From: Candidatus Coliplasma caballi
Lineage (GTDB): Bacteria; Bacillota; Clostridia; Oscillospirales; CAG-382
NCBI GenBank assembly: GCA_018065365.1
Contig: JAGHTH010000173.1
Coordinates: 1-5,102, forward strand
Direction: 5' to 3'
Length of the DNA: 5,102 bases
The position numbers and the translations under genes were made by a program. This document shows positions 1 to 5,102 of the stretch, piece by piece. The notes below the pieces were generated by a model. That model had not been told where the DNA came from. It did not search any database and saw only the letters and a list, made by a program, of their open reading frames with translations. How positions within the stretch are numbered: the first letter of the stretch is position 1; every line of letters starts with the position of its first letter.

Positions 1-69
1 AGAAAAGAAGGGATCGCCGCGACGGCGGTCGTTCTGCTTACCGAAAAAGAAACGGAAAGAGGCATCTGA
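1..69 (+). CDS. C-terminal end of an unidentified upstream gene (partial)
   Basis: Frame 1 is open from the window edge to a TGA at 67-69 and encodes 22 residues, including EGIAATAVVLLTEKE. This is a more protein-like composition than the two other open frames here, which are rich in Arg and Lys. The stop lies 4 bases before the nagA ATG, a spacing typical of an operon partner, and the nagA Shine-Dalgarno lies inside its last codons. Too little is visible to name the family. A sugar-metabolism or regulatory partner of nagA would be natural, but that is only a guess from context. Confidence 0.5.
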   Translation, partial: RKEGIAATAVVLLTEKETERGI

Positions 70-73
70 AGCC

Positions 74-1264
74 ATGACGAAACGGATCAAATTCAAAGGC
101 GACTTACTGTTTGACGACCGCATCGAACGCGGCGGCGAGATCTGCGTGGAAGACGGCGTGATCACCTACGCCGGAAAAGCCAAAAACGACAATTGTCTGT
201 ACGAAGTCCGTGATTATTCCGGGTTTTACACCGCGCCCGGCTTAATCGACGGGCATCAGCACGGCGGCGGCGGACACGACTATATGGACGGGACGAAAGA
301 AGCGTTTATCGGTGCGGCAACGCTGCACGCAAAGTACGGCACGACCACCATTCTGCCGACCACGCTGACCTGTCCCGACGAGGAACTGTTTGAATCGTTC
401 GAAACGCTGCGCAAGGTGCAGAAGACCGATTACCCCGGCGCGTACCTTTACGGAATGCACTTGGAAGGGCCTTATTTCTCCGCCGATCAGAAAGGCGCGC
501 AGGACGAAAAATACCTCAAAAAGCCCACTCCCGAGCATTACGGAAAGGTGCTGGAAGCCGCGAAAGGTCTGATCGTTCGCTGGACGGTCGCGCCCGAGAT
601 CGAGGGCGCCATGGAACTCGGCGACACGCTGAAACAGGCGGGCATTCTGCCCTGCATGGGACATTCGAACGCCACGATCGACGTCGCGAAAGAGGCAAGA
701 TACCACGGGTATTCCCACCTCACGCATTTCTATTCCGGCATGAGCAGCATCATCCGGATCGGCGGCTACCGTTATCCCGGACTGATCGAGGCGGGCTATC
801 TCTACGACGATCTGACCGTCGAGATCATCGCCGACGGCAAGCACCTTCCCGAAACGCTTCTGCAGTTGGTTTACCGCTCCAAAGGCGACCGCAAGACCGT
901 TCTGGTTACCGACGCGATGCGCGGTGCCGGGCAGACCGAGGGCAAAACCATTCTCGGCTCGCTGACCAACGGGCAGGAATGCTTTATCGAGGACGGCGTC
1001 GCGAAAATGCCCGACCGCAAAGCGTTCGCGGGCAGCGTGGCAACGGCGGACCGTCTGGTACGCAATATGAAAGAACTCGCGGGCGCGGGCATCTGTTCCG
1101 CCGTCCGTATGATGACGGCAACGCCCGCCGAACTGTTCGGCATCAAGCGCCGCGGCTTTTTGCGGGAAGGGTACCTCGCCGATTTCGCGATCTTTGACGA
1201 AAATATTCACGTTACCGCCACGGTGCGCGGCGGCGAAACCATTTACGAAGAAGGGAAACATTGA
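74..1264 (+). CDS. nagA: N-acetylglucosamine-6-phosphate deacetylase (amidohydrolase family)
   Basis: Predicted cytosolic enzyme that hydrolyses N-acetylglucosamine-6-phosphate to glucosamine-6-phosphate and acetate, feeding amino sugars into glycolysis or cell-wall synthesis. The 396 residues match the usual family length of about 380-400. A short N-terminal beta domain is followed by the metal-dependent barrel: HQH at residues 61-63 after PGLIDG, HLEGPY with the metal-ligand Glu at 131, GHSNA with His197, THFYSGM with His218, IIADGKH with His257, and LVTDA with the catalytic Asp at 280. The C-terminus has the usual PAELFG and GYLADF elements that close the beta domain. The HxH pair suggests a two-metal site as in Bacillus NagA rather than the single-metal E. 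coli form. Start: ATG 74 is preceded by AAAGAGG at 56-62, 11 bases away; the frame stays open upstream but with implausible Arg/Lys-rich sequence. Odd points: Gln143 stands where E. coli has the substrate-contact His143, and SGM replaces the common NAM motif, so the exact substrate is less certain than the family. Confidence 0.92.
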   Translation: MTKRIKFKGDLLFDDRIERGGEICVEDGVITYAGKAKNDNCLYEVRDYSGFYTAPGLIDGHQHGGGGHDYMDGTKEAFIGAATLHAKYGTTTILPTTLTCPDEELFESFETLRKVQKTDYPGAYLYGMHLEGPYFSADQKGAQDEKYLKKPTPEHYGKVLEAAKGLIVRWTVAPEIEGAMELGDTLKQAGILPCMGHSNATIDVAKEARYHGYSHLTHFYSGMSSIIRIGGYRYPGLIEAGYLYDDLTVEIIADGKHLPETLLQLVYRSKGDRKTVLVTDAMRGAGQTEGKTILGSLTNGQECFIEDGVAKMPDRKAFAGSVATADRLVRNMKELAGAGICSAVRMMTATPAELFGIKRRGFLREGYLADFAIFDENIHVTATVRGGETIYEEGKH

Positions 1265-1266
1265 CC

Positions 1267-2535
1267 ATGAAGCCCATCCGAAGCGAACTCGCGGACGGCA
1301 TTGCGCTGACCACGATGCACACAGACCGGTTCAAAGCCGCTCTGCTGACCGTCCGACTGCTCGTTCCGCTGCGCGCGGAAACCGCGGCGGCGTATTCCCT
1401 GCTGACCGACGTACTGACGCGCGGCACCGAACAATATCCGACGATGCAGGCGCTCTCTCGAAGGCAGGACGAATTATATTCCGCAAACATCGGCTCGTTC
1501 GTACAGGTCAGAGGCGAAACGCAGATCCTCTCGTTCGATCTGTCCGTGCTGGAAGACCGTTACGCGTTCGACGGGACGCCTGTTCTGCGGGAAGGAATGA
1601 AACTGCTCCGGCAGATCATCTTCTGCCCGTTGACCGAAAACGGAGTGTTCCGCGCCGACTACGTCGAGCAGGAAAAAAAGAACCTGATCGCGTCAATTCG
1701 GAGTGTCATCAACAACAAGCCGGGCTACGCGCTCACCCGCTGCCGTCAAACGATGTGCGCCGGCGAGCCCTTCGCCGTGGACGGAAACGGTACCGAAGCA
1801 GACGTCGAAAAAATAACGCCGGAATCGCTGACCGCGTTCTATCACGACGTTCTGCAAAGCGCAAAGGTCGAGATTTTCTACGCCGGAAAGAAATCCCACG
1901 ACGAACTGAAATCGCTGGTAAGCGAGCTGTTTCCTTTCACGCCGCGAAGCGCGTCGCTGCTTCCGGCGGTGCTTGTTCCGGCGAGAGCCGAAACGCAGTT
2001 CATCACGGAGCAGATGGACGTCGCGCAGTGCCAGATGGTGCTGGGCTTCCGCATGGAGCAAACGGAAAAAGAAACGCATCCGCTGGCGGCAGTCGTGTTT
2101 TCGATGTTGTTCTCCGATTCCCCGACGAGCCGGCTGTTCATGCAGGTGCGTGAGAAACTGCACCTTTGCTATTTCTGCTCGGCGGTGCCGAACTTGTACA
2201 AAAAAGTCATGTTCGTATGTTGCGGGCTGAAAAAGAAGAACTTTGAAAAAGCAAAGAGCGAGGTGCTCGCGCAGCTCGCGGAACTCCAAAGCGGCAAGAT
2301 CGGCGACGAAGAATTCGAAAACGCGATCCGCGGCTGCAAAAGTTTCTTTACAAGCGTACAGGACGACCGCTATCAGATCGTCTATTGGGCACTTTCCCGC
2401 CTGCTGCAAAACAGAAGCGAAACGCCCGAGGAATCGATCGAAATGCTTTCCGGGATAACCAAAGAGGATATTTCGGAATTTGCTTCGCGGATCAAACTTG
2501 ACACCGTTTACTGTCTGGAAGGAGGCGCGCAATGA
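1267..2535 (+). CDS. ymfF: M16 peptidase-like protein, YmfF type, lacking the zinc motif
   Basis: A 422-residue M16 (pitrilysin/insulinase superfamily) protein, matching the YmfF family (YfmF in some databases) that is associated with 5-aminopentanol modification of elongation factor P in Bacillus. It has two homologous half-domains. In the first, the place where HXXEH should stand reads YSLLTDVLTRGTEQYP (about residues 43-58), so no zinc site is present. The second half carries the M16 Arg/Tyr signature, SRLFMQVREKLHLCYF, with Arg295 and Tyr302. No signal peptide or membrane segment is visible, so it is likely cytosolic. It directly precedes the HXXEH-bearing partner, and the two genes overlap by 4 bases, which implies translational coupling and a heterodimer. 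Start: ATG 1267 lies 2 bases after the nagA stop and 11 bases after AAGGG (1251-1255); an in-frame TTG at 1261, only 5 bases from that site, is an alternative. Family assignment is firm; the EF-P role is transferred from Bacillus. Confidence 0.87.
   Translation: MKPIRSELADGIALTTMHTDRFKAALLTVRLLVPLRAETAAAYSLLTDVLTRGTEQYPTMQALSRRQDELYSANIGSFVQVRGETQILSFDLSVLEDRYAFDGTPVLREGMKLLRQIIFCPLTENGVFRADYVEQEKKNLIASIRSVINNKPGYALTRCRQTMCAGEPFAVDGNGTEADVEKITPESLTAFYHDVLQSAKVEIFYAGKKSHDELKSLVSELFPFTPRSASLLPAVLVPARAETQFITEQMDVAQCQMVLGFRMEQTEKETHPLAAVVFSMLFSDSPTSRLFMQVREKLHLCYFCSAVPNLYKKVMFVCCGLKKKNFEKAKSEVLAQLAELQSGKIGDEEFENAIRGCKSFFTSVQDDRYQIVYWALSRLLQNRSETPEESIEMLSGITKEDISEFASRIKLDTVYCLEGGAQ
2517..2525 (+). 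promoter_or_regulatory. Ribosome binding site of ymfH
   Basis: GGAAGGAGG contains a near-perfect anti-Shine-Dalgarno match (AAGGAGG at 2519-2525), 6 bases before ATG 2532. It lies inside the end of ymfF. With the ATGA stop/start overlap it fixes the ymfH start and points to coupled translation of the two subunits in similar amounts. Confidence 0.85.
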
Positions 2536-3836
2536 ACTACCGTACCGTCAGAAACGACGAACTCGGCGAGTCGTTCGTAACCTTCCGCCACAAAAGCGGG
2601 CTGCCGGTTTACGTCCTCCCGAAAGAACGTTCTCACACGTTTGCGCTTTTAGGCGTCCGTTTTGGTGCCGCAGACCGTATGTTCCGCGTGAAAGGCGAAA
2701 CGGAGCCCACCGTTTTGCCCGACGGCGTGGCGCACTTTCTGGAACACAAGATGTTCGAGGACGAGAACGGCGGCGACGCGTTTGAGCGGTTTGCGCAGAC
2801 CGGTGCCGACGCGAACGCGTTTACTTCCGCGGAGGAGACCGTCTATCTGTTCTCCGCGACCGAAAAAGAGGAAGAAAACCTGCGTATCCTGCTCGATTTC
2901 GTCACGCACCCCTATTTCACGAAAGAAACCGTTGCGAAAGAGCAGGGCATCATCGGCGAAGAAATCGACATGACCAACGACGAGCCCGGCACGATGGCGT
3001 ATTACAACCTGCTGCGCGCACTGTTTGCGGAGCATCCCGTCCGGAGAGAGATCGTCGGCACGCGGGAAAGCATCGCGCAGATCACGCCGGAACTGTTGTA
3101 CCGCTGTACCGATCTGTTTTACCGCCTGTCGAATATGATGCTGGTGGGCTGCGGAAAGCTTACGCCCGAAGCGGTAGAACGCGTCTGCGACGAGCTGCTT
3201 CCCGAGGAGAAAGAGCAGATCGAAATTGAGCGGTTGTTCCCGGAGGAGCCGGAAACGATCTGCAAGCCGTACATGCGTGCCGAAGCCGAGATCGCGCGCC
3301 CGCTCGCCGAGTTCGCGTGGAAGGCAATTCCCGCCAAGACCGAGGAAGAAAAGTTGAGAGCGTGGGCGGCGAACGAGATCACGGCAAATCTGCTGTTCGG
3401 CAGGTCGAGCGAATTGGGGAACCGCCTGTACGAGAGCGGGCTGATCGACGACCGTTTCGACGGCGCGTTCGTGCAGTCGTTCCGCCTGAACTACGCCTAT
3501 TGGCTCGTTTCGGTATCAAACGACGATCCGGACCGCGTCAAAGACGAAGTGCTCGCCGAGGTCGAGCGCCGGAAAAAGCAGTTCTTTACCCGCGAAGAAT
3601 TCGAGACCGCGCGCCGCGTGGTCTATACCGACAAACTGATTTCCTTTGATTCGGTCGAATCCACCGCGTTTGCCGCGCTTTCTCACTGGGATTCGGAGCG
3701 CGATTATCTCCGCGATCCCGGCTTACTTGCAAGCATTCCCTACGAAGAAGCTTTTGAGATTTTCAAATCGACCTTCCGGACCGATCGCACCGTCATGAGC
3801 GTGGTCGTTCCGAACGGCTCGCCACGAAAGGAGTAA
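2532..3836 (+). CDS. ymfH: M16 family zinc metallopeptidase, YmfH type
   Basis: A 434-residue M16 peptidase, the catalytic partner of the preceding gene. The inverted zinc motif HFLEH is at residues 68-72 (His68, Glu71 and His72, in GVAHFLEHKMFED). The distal zinc-ligand Glu is probably Glu144 in GIIGEEIDM. The downstream ANAFTSAEETVYLFSA block (about 94-109) is typical of the N-terminal M16 domain. The second half-domain (about 200-430) has GNRLYESGLIDDRF (296-309) where active M16 proteins carry the Arg...Tyr pair, and that pair is absent. The two neighbours therefore supply complementary parts of one active site. There is no signal peptide, so it is presumably cytosolic. In Bacillus the YmfF/YmfH pair is linked to 5-aminopentanol modification of EF-P; the substrate they cleave, if any, is not evident from sequence. 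The start overlaps the ymfF stop (ATGA) and has a strong Shine-Dalgarno. The alternative reading is a general peptide-processing M16B protease. Confidence 0.9.
   Translation: MNYRTVRNDELGESFVTFRHKSGLPVYVLPKERSHTFALLGVRFGAADRMFRVKGETEPTVLPDGVAHFLEHKMFEDENGGDAFERFAQTGADANAFTSAEETVYLFSATEKEEENLRILLDFVTHPYFTKETVAKEQGIIGEEIDMTNDEPGTMAYYNLLRALFAEHPVRREIVGTRESIAQITPELLYRCTDLFYRLSNMMLVGCGKLTPEAVERVCDELLPEEKEQIEIERLFPEEPETICKPYMRAEAEIARPLAEFAWKAIPAKTEEEKLRAWAANEITANLLFGRSSELGNRLYESGLIDDRFDGAFVQSFRLNYAYWLVSVSNDDPDRVKDEVLAEVERRKKQFFTREEFETARRVVYTDKLISFDSVESTAFAALSHWDSERDYLRDPGLLASIPYEEAFEIFKSTFRTDRTVMSVVVPNGSPRKE
3827..3833 (+). promoter_or_regulatory. Ribosome binding site of lgt
   Basis: AAAGGAG ends 8 bases before ATG 3842 and overlaps the last sense codons of ymfH. 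The strength and spacing support this start and translation of lgt from the shared operon message. Confidence 0.85.
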
Positions 3837-3841
3837 TTTCT

Positions 3842-4807
3842 ATGCATACCGTCAGTTTTCCCGGCTTGGGTTGGACTTTTGAACTCAACCCCGTCGCGTT
3901 TTCGCTGTTCGGGTTGGAAGTCCGCTGGTACGGCGTGATCATCACGATCGGCATCATCGCGGCGTTCTGCTACGCCTATTTCCGCGCGACGAAAACCGAG
4001 CAGATCCATCCCGACCATCTGTATAACCTCGCGCTGTTCACGATCCCGCTCGGCATCGTCGGCGCCCGTTTCATCTATGTGGCGACCAAATGGGAAGATT
4101 ATAAAGGCGACTTTTTCAAGATCATCGACATCCGCAGCGGCGGACTCGCGATCTACGGCGCGATCATTTTCGGCGGTGCGACGGTCATTACCTATTGCCT
4201 CGTCAAAAAACTCAGCGTGTGGAAGGTCGTCGATGCGGTCGCTCCGGGCGTAATGCTGGCGCAGGCGATCGGCAGGTGGGGAAATTTCGTCAACGCCGAA
4301 GCGTACGGAAGTTCCGCCAACGTCGATAACCTGTTCTGCCGCATGGAGATCGGCGGCGTCTGCTACCACCCGACCTTCCTGTACGAATCGCTGTGGAATC
4401 TGATCGGCTTTGCGCTGATCAATCTGATTTTCTACCGCAAGAAAAAATTTGACGGCGAGATCTTCTTTCTCTACATCGGCTGGTACGGCTTCGGCAGAGC
4501 GTGGATCGAACTGCTCCGCACCGACAGCTTGTACATCGGCCCGCTCAAATTCTCTGTCGTGGTCGGTTTCCTGTCGTTTGTTGCTTCGATCATCGGTCTG
4601 ATCCTGCTTTCCGCGAAGCGCAAAAAAGACGACGCGGAGATCAAAGCCGGCGTCGAATACACGCCCAAGTTCGCGCGCGCCGCGGCAGCGGTCGAAGCCG
4701 AGCCGGTAATTCCCGAAACGGCAGACGAGCCCGAAACAGAGCCCGCGCAGACCGAAGAAGTTTCCGCAGACTCCCCCGCCGACGAACAGGAAAACGGCGA
4801 ATCGTAA
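3842..4807 (+). CDS. lgt: Phosphatidylglycerol--prolipoprotein diacylglyceryl transferase
   Basis: Integral membrane enzyme that transfers diacylglyceryl from phosphatidylglycerol to the lipobox cysteine of prolipoproteins, the first step of lipoprotein maturation. It has about seven hydrophobic segments (roughly residues 17-47, 58-80, 100-121, 128-148, 184-198, 206-221 and 236-257). The family signature GRWGNFVNAEAYG is at 144-156, with Arg145 matching the essential E. coli Arg143. The loop motif HPTFLYES is at 176-183, and GFGRAWIELLRTDSL at 216-230 provides the conserved Arg and Glu residues. GGLAIYG (100-106) holds Tyr105 where E. coli has the important His103. At 321 residues it exceeds the common 260-290 because of a soluble tail after about 258. 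The tail is first basic (KRKK at 259-262), then acidic and proline-rich, with 14 Asp/Glu and no Lys/Arg in the last 37 residues. It is the last gene of the operon, starting 5 bases after the ymfH stop. Confidence 0.95.
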   Translation: MHTVSFPGLGWTFELNPVAFSLFGLEVRWYGVIITIGIIAAFCYAYFRATKTEQIHPDHLYNLALFTIPLGIVGARFIYVATKWEDYKGDFFKIIDIRSGGLAIYGAIIFGGATVITYCLVKKLSVWKVVDAVAPGVMLAQAIGRWGNFVNAEAYGSSANVDNLFCRMEIGGVCYHPTFLYESLWNLIGFALINLIFYRKKKFDGEIFFLYIGWYGFGRAWIELLRTDSLYIGPLKFSVVVGFLSFVASIIGLILLSAKRKKDDAEIKAGVEYTPKFARAAAAVEAEPVIPETADEPETEPAQTEEVSADSPADEQENGES

Positions 4808-4831
4808 AAAGCAAAAAAGCAAACAAAAACC

Positions 4832-4946
4832 TCTGCCCGAAGGTGGTTGAACTAAGGGATTTCGTAAAAGAAGCAAATTTGAACTGATATTCTTCGGGTG
4901 GAACAACAGAAAGAGACTATGCAGAATGTATGGTCTCTTTCTTTTT
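4832..4946 (+). ncRNA. Candidate structured RNA or structured 3' UTR downstream of lgt
   Basis: This noncoding stretch folds by eye into a rod plus a terminator hairpin. The outer helix pairs 4832-4843 with 4891-4902 (12 consecutive pairs including G-U wobbles; core CCCGAAG with CTTCGGG). Inside it, 4846-4851 pairs with 4879-4884 around one G-G mismatch, and a small apical stem (TTC 4861-4863 with GAA 4870-4872) closes a six-base loop. Six bases after the rod comes the terminator hairpin. It could be a small RNA of about 115 nucleotides with its own or a processed 5' end, or the 3' end of the lgt message. I see no clear promoter. It does not match 6S, SRP, RNase P, tmRNA, T-box or common riboswitch consensus motifs that I can recognise. 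Confidence 0.35.
4909..4946 (+). terminator. Intrinsic terminator after lgt / candidate RNA
   Basis: A 14-bp stem, 4909-4922 with 4928-4941 (GAAAGAGACTATGC with GTATGGTCTCTTTC, two wobble pairs), encloses the loop AGAAT and is followed directly by TTTTT at 4942-4946. The U-tract exists only on the + strand, so this most likely ends the nagA-ymfF-ymfH-lgt transcript about 100 bases past the lgt stop. Confidence 0.8.
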
Positions 4947-5018
4947 ACGCTCTGATATGAATAATTTCCGCAGGAGCTACTCGGTAAGGTCTGTGCTGTA
5001 AAATTTTTCCCACCCGAC
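4947..5018. other. Noncoding spacer between two terminators with a helix-swapping arm
   Basis: No credible gene lies here. Its 3' end, CCACCCGA at 5010-5017, is a perfect 8-bp complement of TCGGGTGG at 4894-4901, the right arm of the upstream rod. A small helix (CCG 4968-4970 with CGG 4982-4984) can also form. The segment would be transcribed only by read-through of the first terminator on the + strand, or from the - strand past the hairpin at 5020-5046. The complementarity makes alternative folds possible, but there is no direct evidence of expression. Confidence 0.4.
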
Positions 5019-5019
5019 A

Positions 5020-5046
5020 AAAAAATGCGGGGTCGCCGCATTTTTT
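5020..5046. terminator. Bidirectional intrinsic terminator between convergent genes
   Basis: AAAAAATGCGG at 5020-5030 pairs with CCGCATTTTTT at 5036-5046 around the loop GGTCG. The A-run on the left and T-run on the right give a U-tract in both directions. On the - strand it begins 12 bases after the ferredoxin stop and is the obvious terminator of that gene. On the + strand it would catch read-through from the lgt operon. Confidence 0.88.
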
Positions 5047-5058
5047 GTATTTTCGGTT

Positions 5059-5102
5059 TTATTCTTTCTCGATCGCGTCCATCGGACAGGCGGCAGCGCA
5101 TT
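5059..5102 (-). CDS. C-terminal end of a [4Fe-4S] ferredoxin (partial)
   Basis: Reading the - strand from the window edge, 13 complete codons give CAAACPMDAIEKE, then TAA at 5061-5059. C-x3-C-P followed by a short -AI- tail is the classic end of the second cluster motif (CxxCxxCxxxCP) of small clostridial ferredoxins, which carry electrons in the cytosol. Only the last two cysteines are in the window, so the number of clusters and the length cannot be judged; the end could also belong to a larger protein with a C-terminal ferredoxin domain. The gene is convergent to lgt and is followed by the bidirectional hairpin. Confidence 0.8.
   Translation of the reverse strand, partial: CAAACPMDAIEKE

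Noticed and set aside
1..69. Resemblance of EGIAATAVV to the serpin hinge (EGTEAAAATAVV)
   Set aside because: A serpin needs a reactive loop and a conserved C-terminal strand region after the hinge, but here a stop follows about a dozen residues later. The similarity is short and likely chance.
242..1261. Antisense open frame (339 codons) opposite nagA, and a similar one opposite ymfF (1693-2532)
   Set aside because: Both are shadows of strongly supported genes, with low-complexity His/Arg/Phe-rich translations and no family features.
1194..2153. + strand open frame of 319 codons overlapping ymfF in another frame
   Set aside because: It is very Arg-rich and overlaps the conserved M16 coding frame entirely; it also starts inside nagA without a suitable context.
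4806..4830. A-rich stretch with repeated GCAAA units after lgt as a possible - strand terminator tail
   Set aside because: On the - strand only a 4-bp stem (ACCT with AGGT) precedes the T-rich run, which is too weak to call a terminator.
4919..5001. Tiny open frames in the intergenic region (ATG 4919, 13 codons; ATG 4957, 14 codons)
   Set aside because: The first starts inside the terminator stem and the second has no ribosome binding site; neither has supporting features.
4831..5018. Known RNA families: 6S RNA, SRP RNA, RNase P, tmRNA, T-box leader
   Set aside because: I looked for their hallmark motifs (SRP GGAAG-AGC tetraloop region, RNase P GAGGAAAGTCC, T-box GGTGGNACCGCG, 6S closing stem). 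GGGTGGAACAAC only partly resembles the T-box core and lacks CCGCG; no closing helix joins the two ends. An Infernal scan would be decisive.
3740..5101. Long antisense open frame (about 450 codons) across lgt and the intergenic region
   Set aside because: It is antisense to a clear lgt gene, runs through both terminator hairpins and the ferredoxin end in another frame, and is rich in Arg/Asp with no recognisable domain. It is a by-product of codon bias on the + strand.

Overview
The window reads as a piece of a low-to-moderate GC (slightly above 50% in the genes) Bacillota chromosome, most likely a gut-type Clostridia. The basis is gene content and motif style: a ymfF/ymfH-type M16 pair, a clostridial-looking Lgt (GLAIYG, HPTFLYES and LRTDSL motifs), strong AAGGAGG-type ribosome binding sites, and a small [4Fe-4S] ferredoxin. 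No gene here fixes the species.

Layout. Positions 1-69 hold the last codons of an upstream gene on the + strand. Four tightly packed + strand genes follow and almost certainly form one operon: nagA (74-1264), ymfF (1267-2535), ymfH (2532-3836) and lgt (3842-4807). The gaps are 4, 2, -4 and 5 bases, each junction has a Shine-Dalgarno, and there is no room for an internal terminator. The promoter lies upstream of the window. After lgt comes a more A+T-rich 251-base intergenic region (4808-5058) with unusual RNA-folding potential: a rod-like hairpin (4832-4902), a strong + strand terminator (4909-4946), a 70-base spacer whose end can re-pair with the rod's right arm, and a hairpin (5020-5046) usable as a terminator from both sides. 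The last 44 bases are the C-terminus of a convergent ferredoxin gene on the - strand.

Functionally the operon is mixed. NagA would deacetylate GlcNAc-6-phosphate from chitin, glycan or cell-wall recycling. YmfF and YmfH resemble the two M16 proteins associated with 5-aminopentanol modification of elongation factor P in Bacillus, and they divide the M16 active-site elements between them: zinc site in YmfH, C-terminal Arg/Tyr site in YmfF. Lgt puts the diacylglyceryl anchor on prolipoproteins. The points that most deserve a second look are the foldable intergenic RNA region, the complementary M16 pair, and the altered substrate-site motifs of NagA.

The window contains no mobile element, CRISPR array, tRNA or rRNA that I can see. 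I did not find a convincing wholly new system; the intergenic RNA region is the best candidate for something undescribed.
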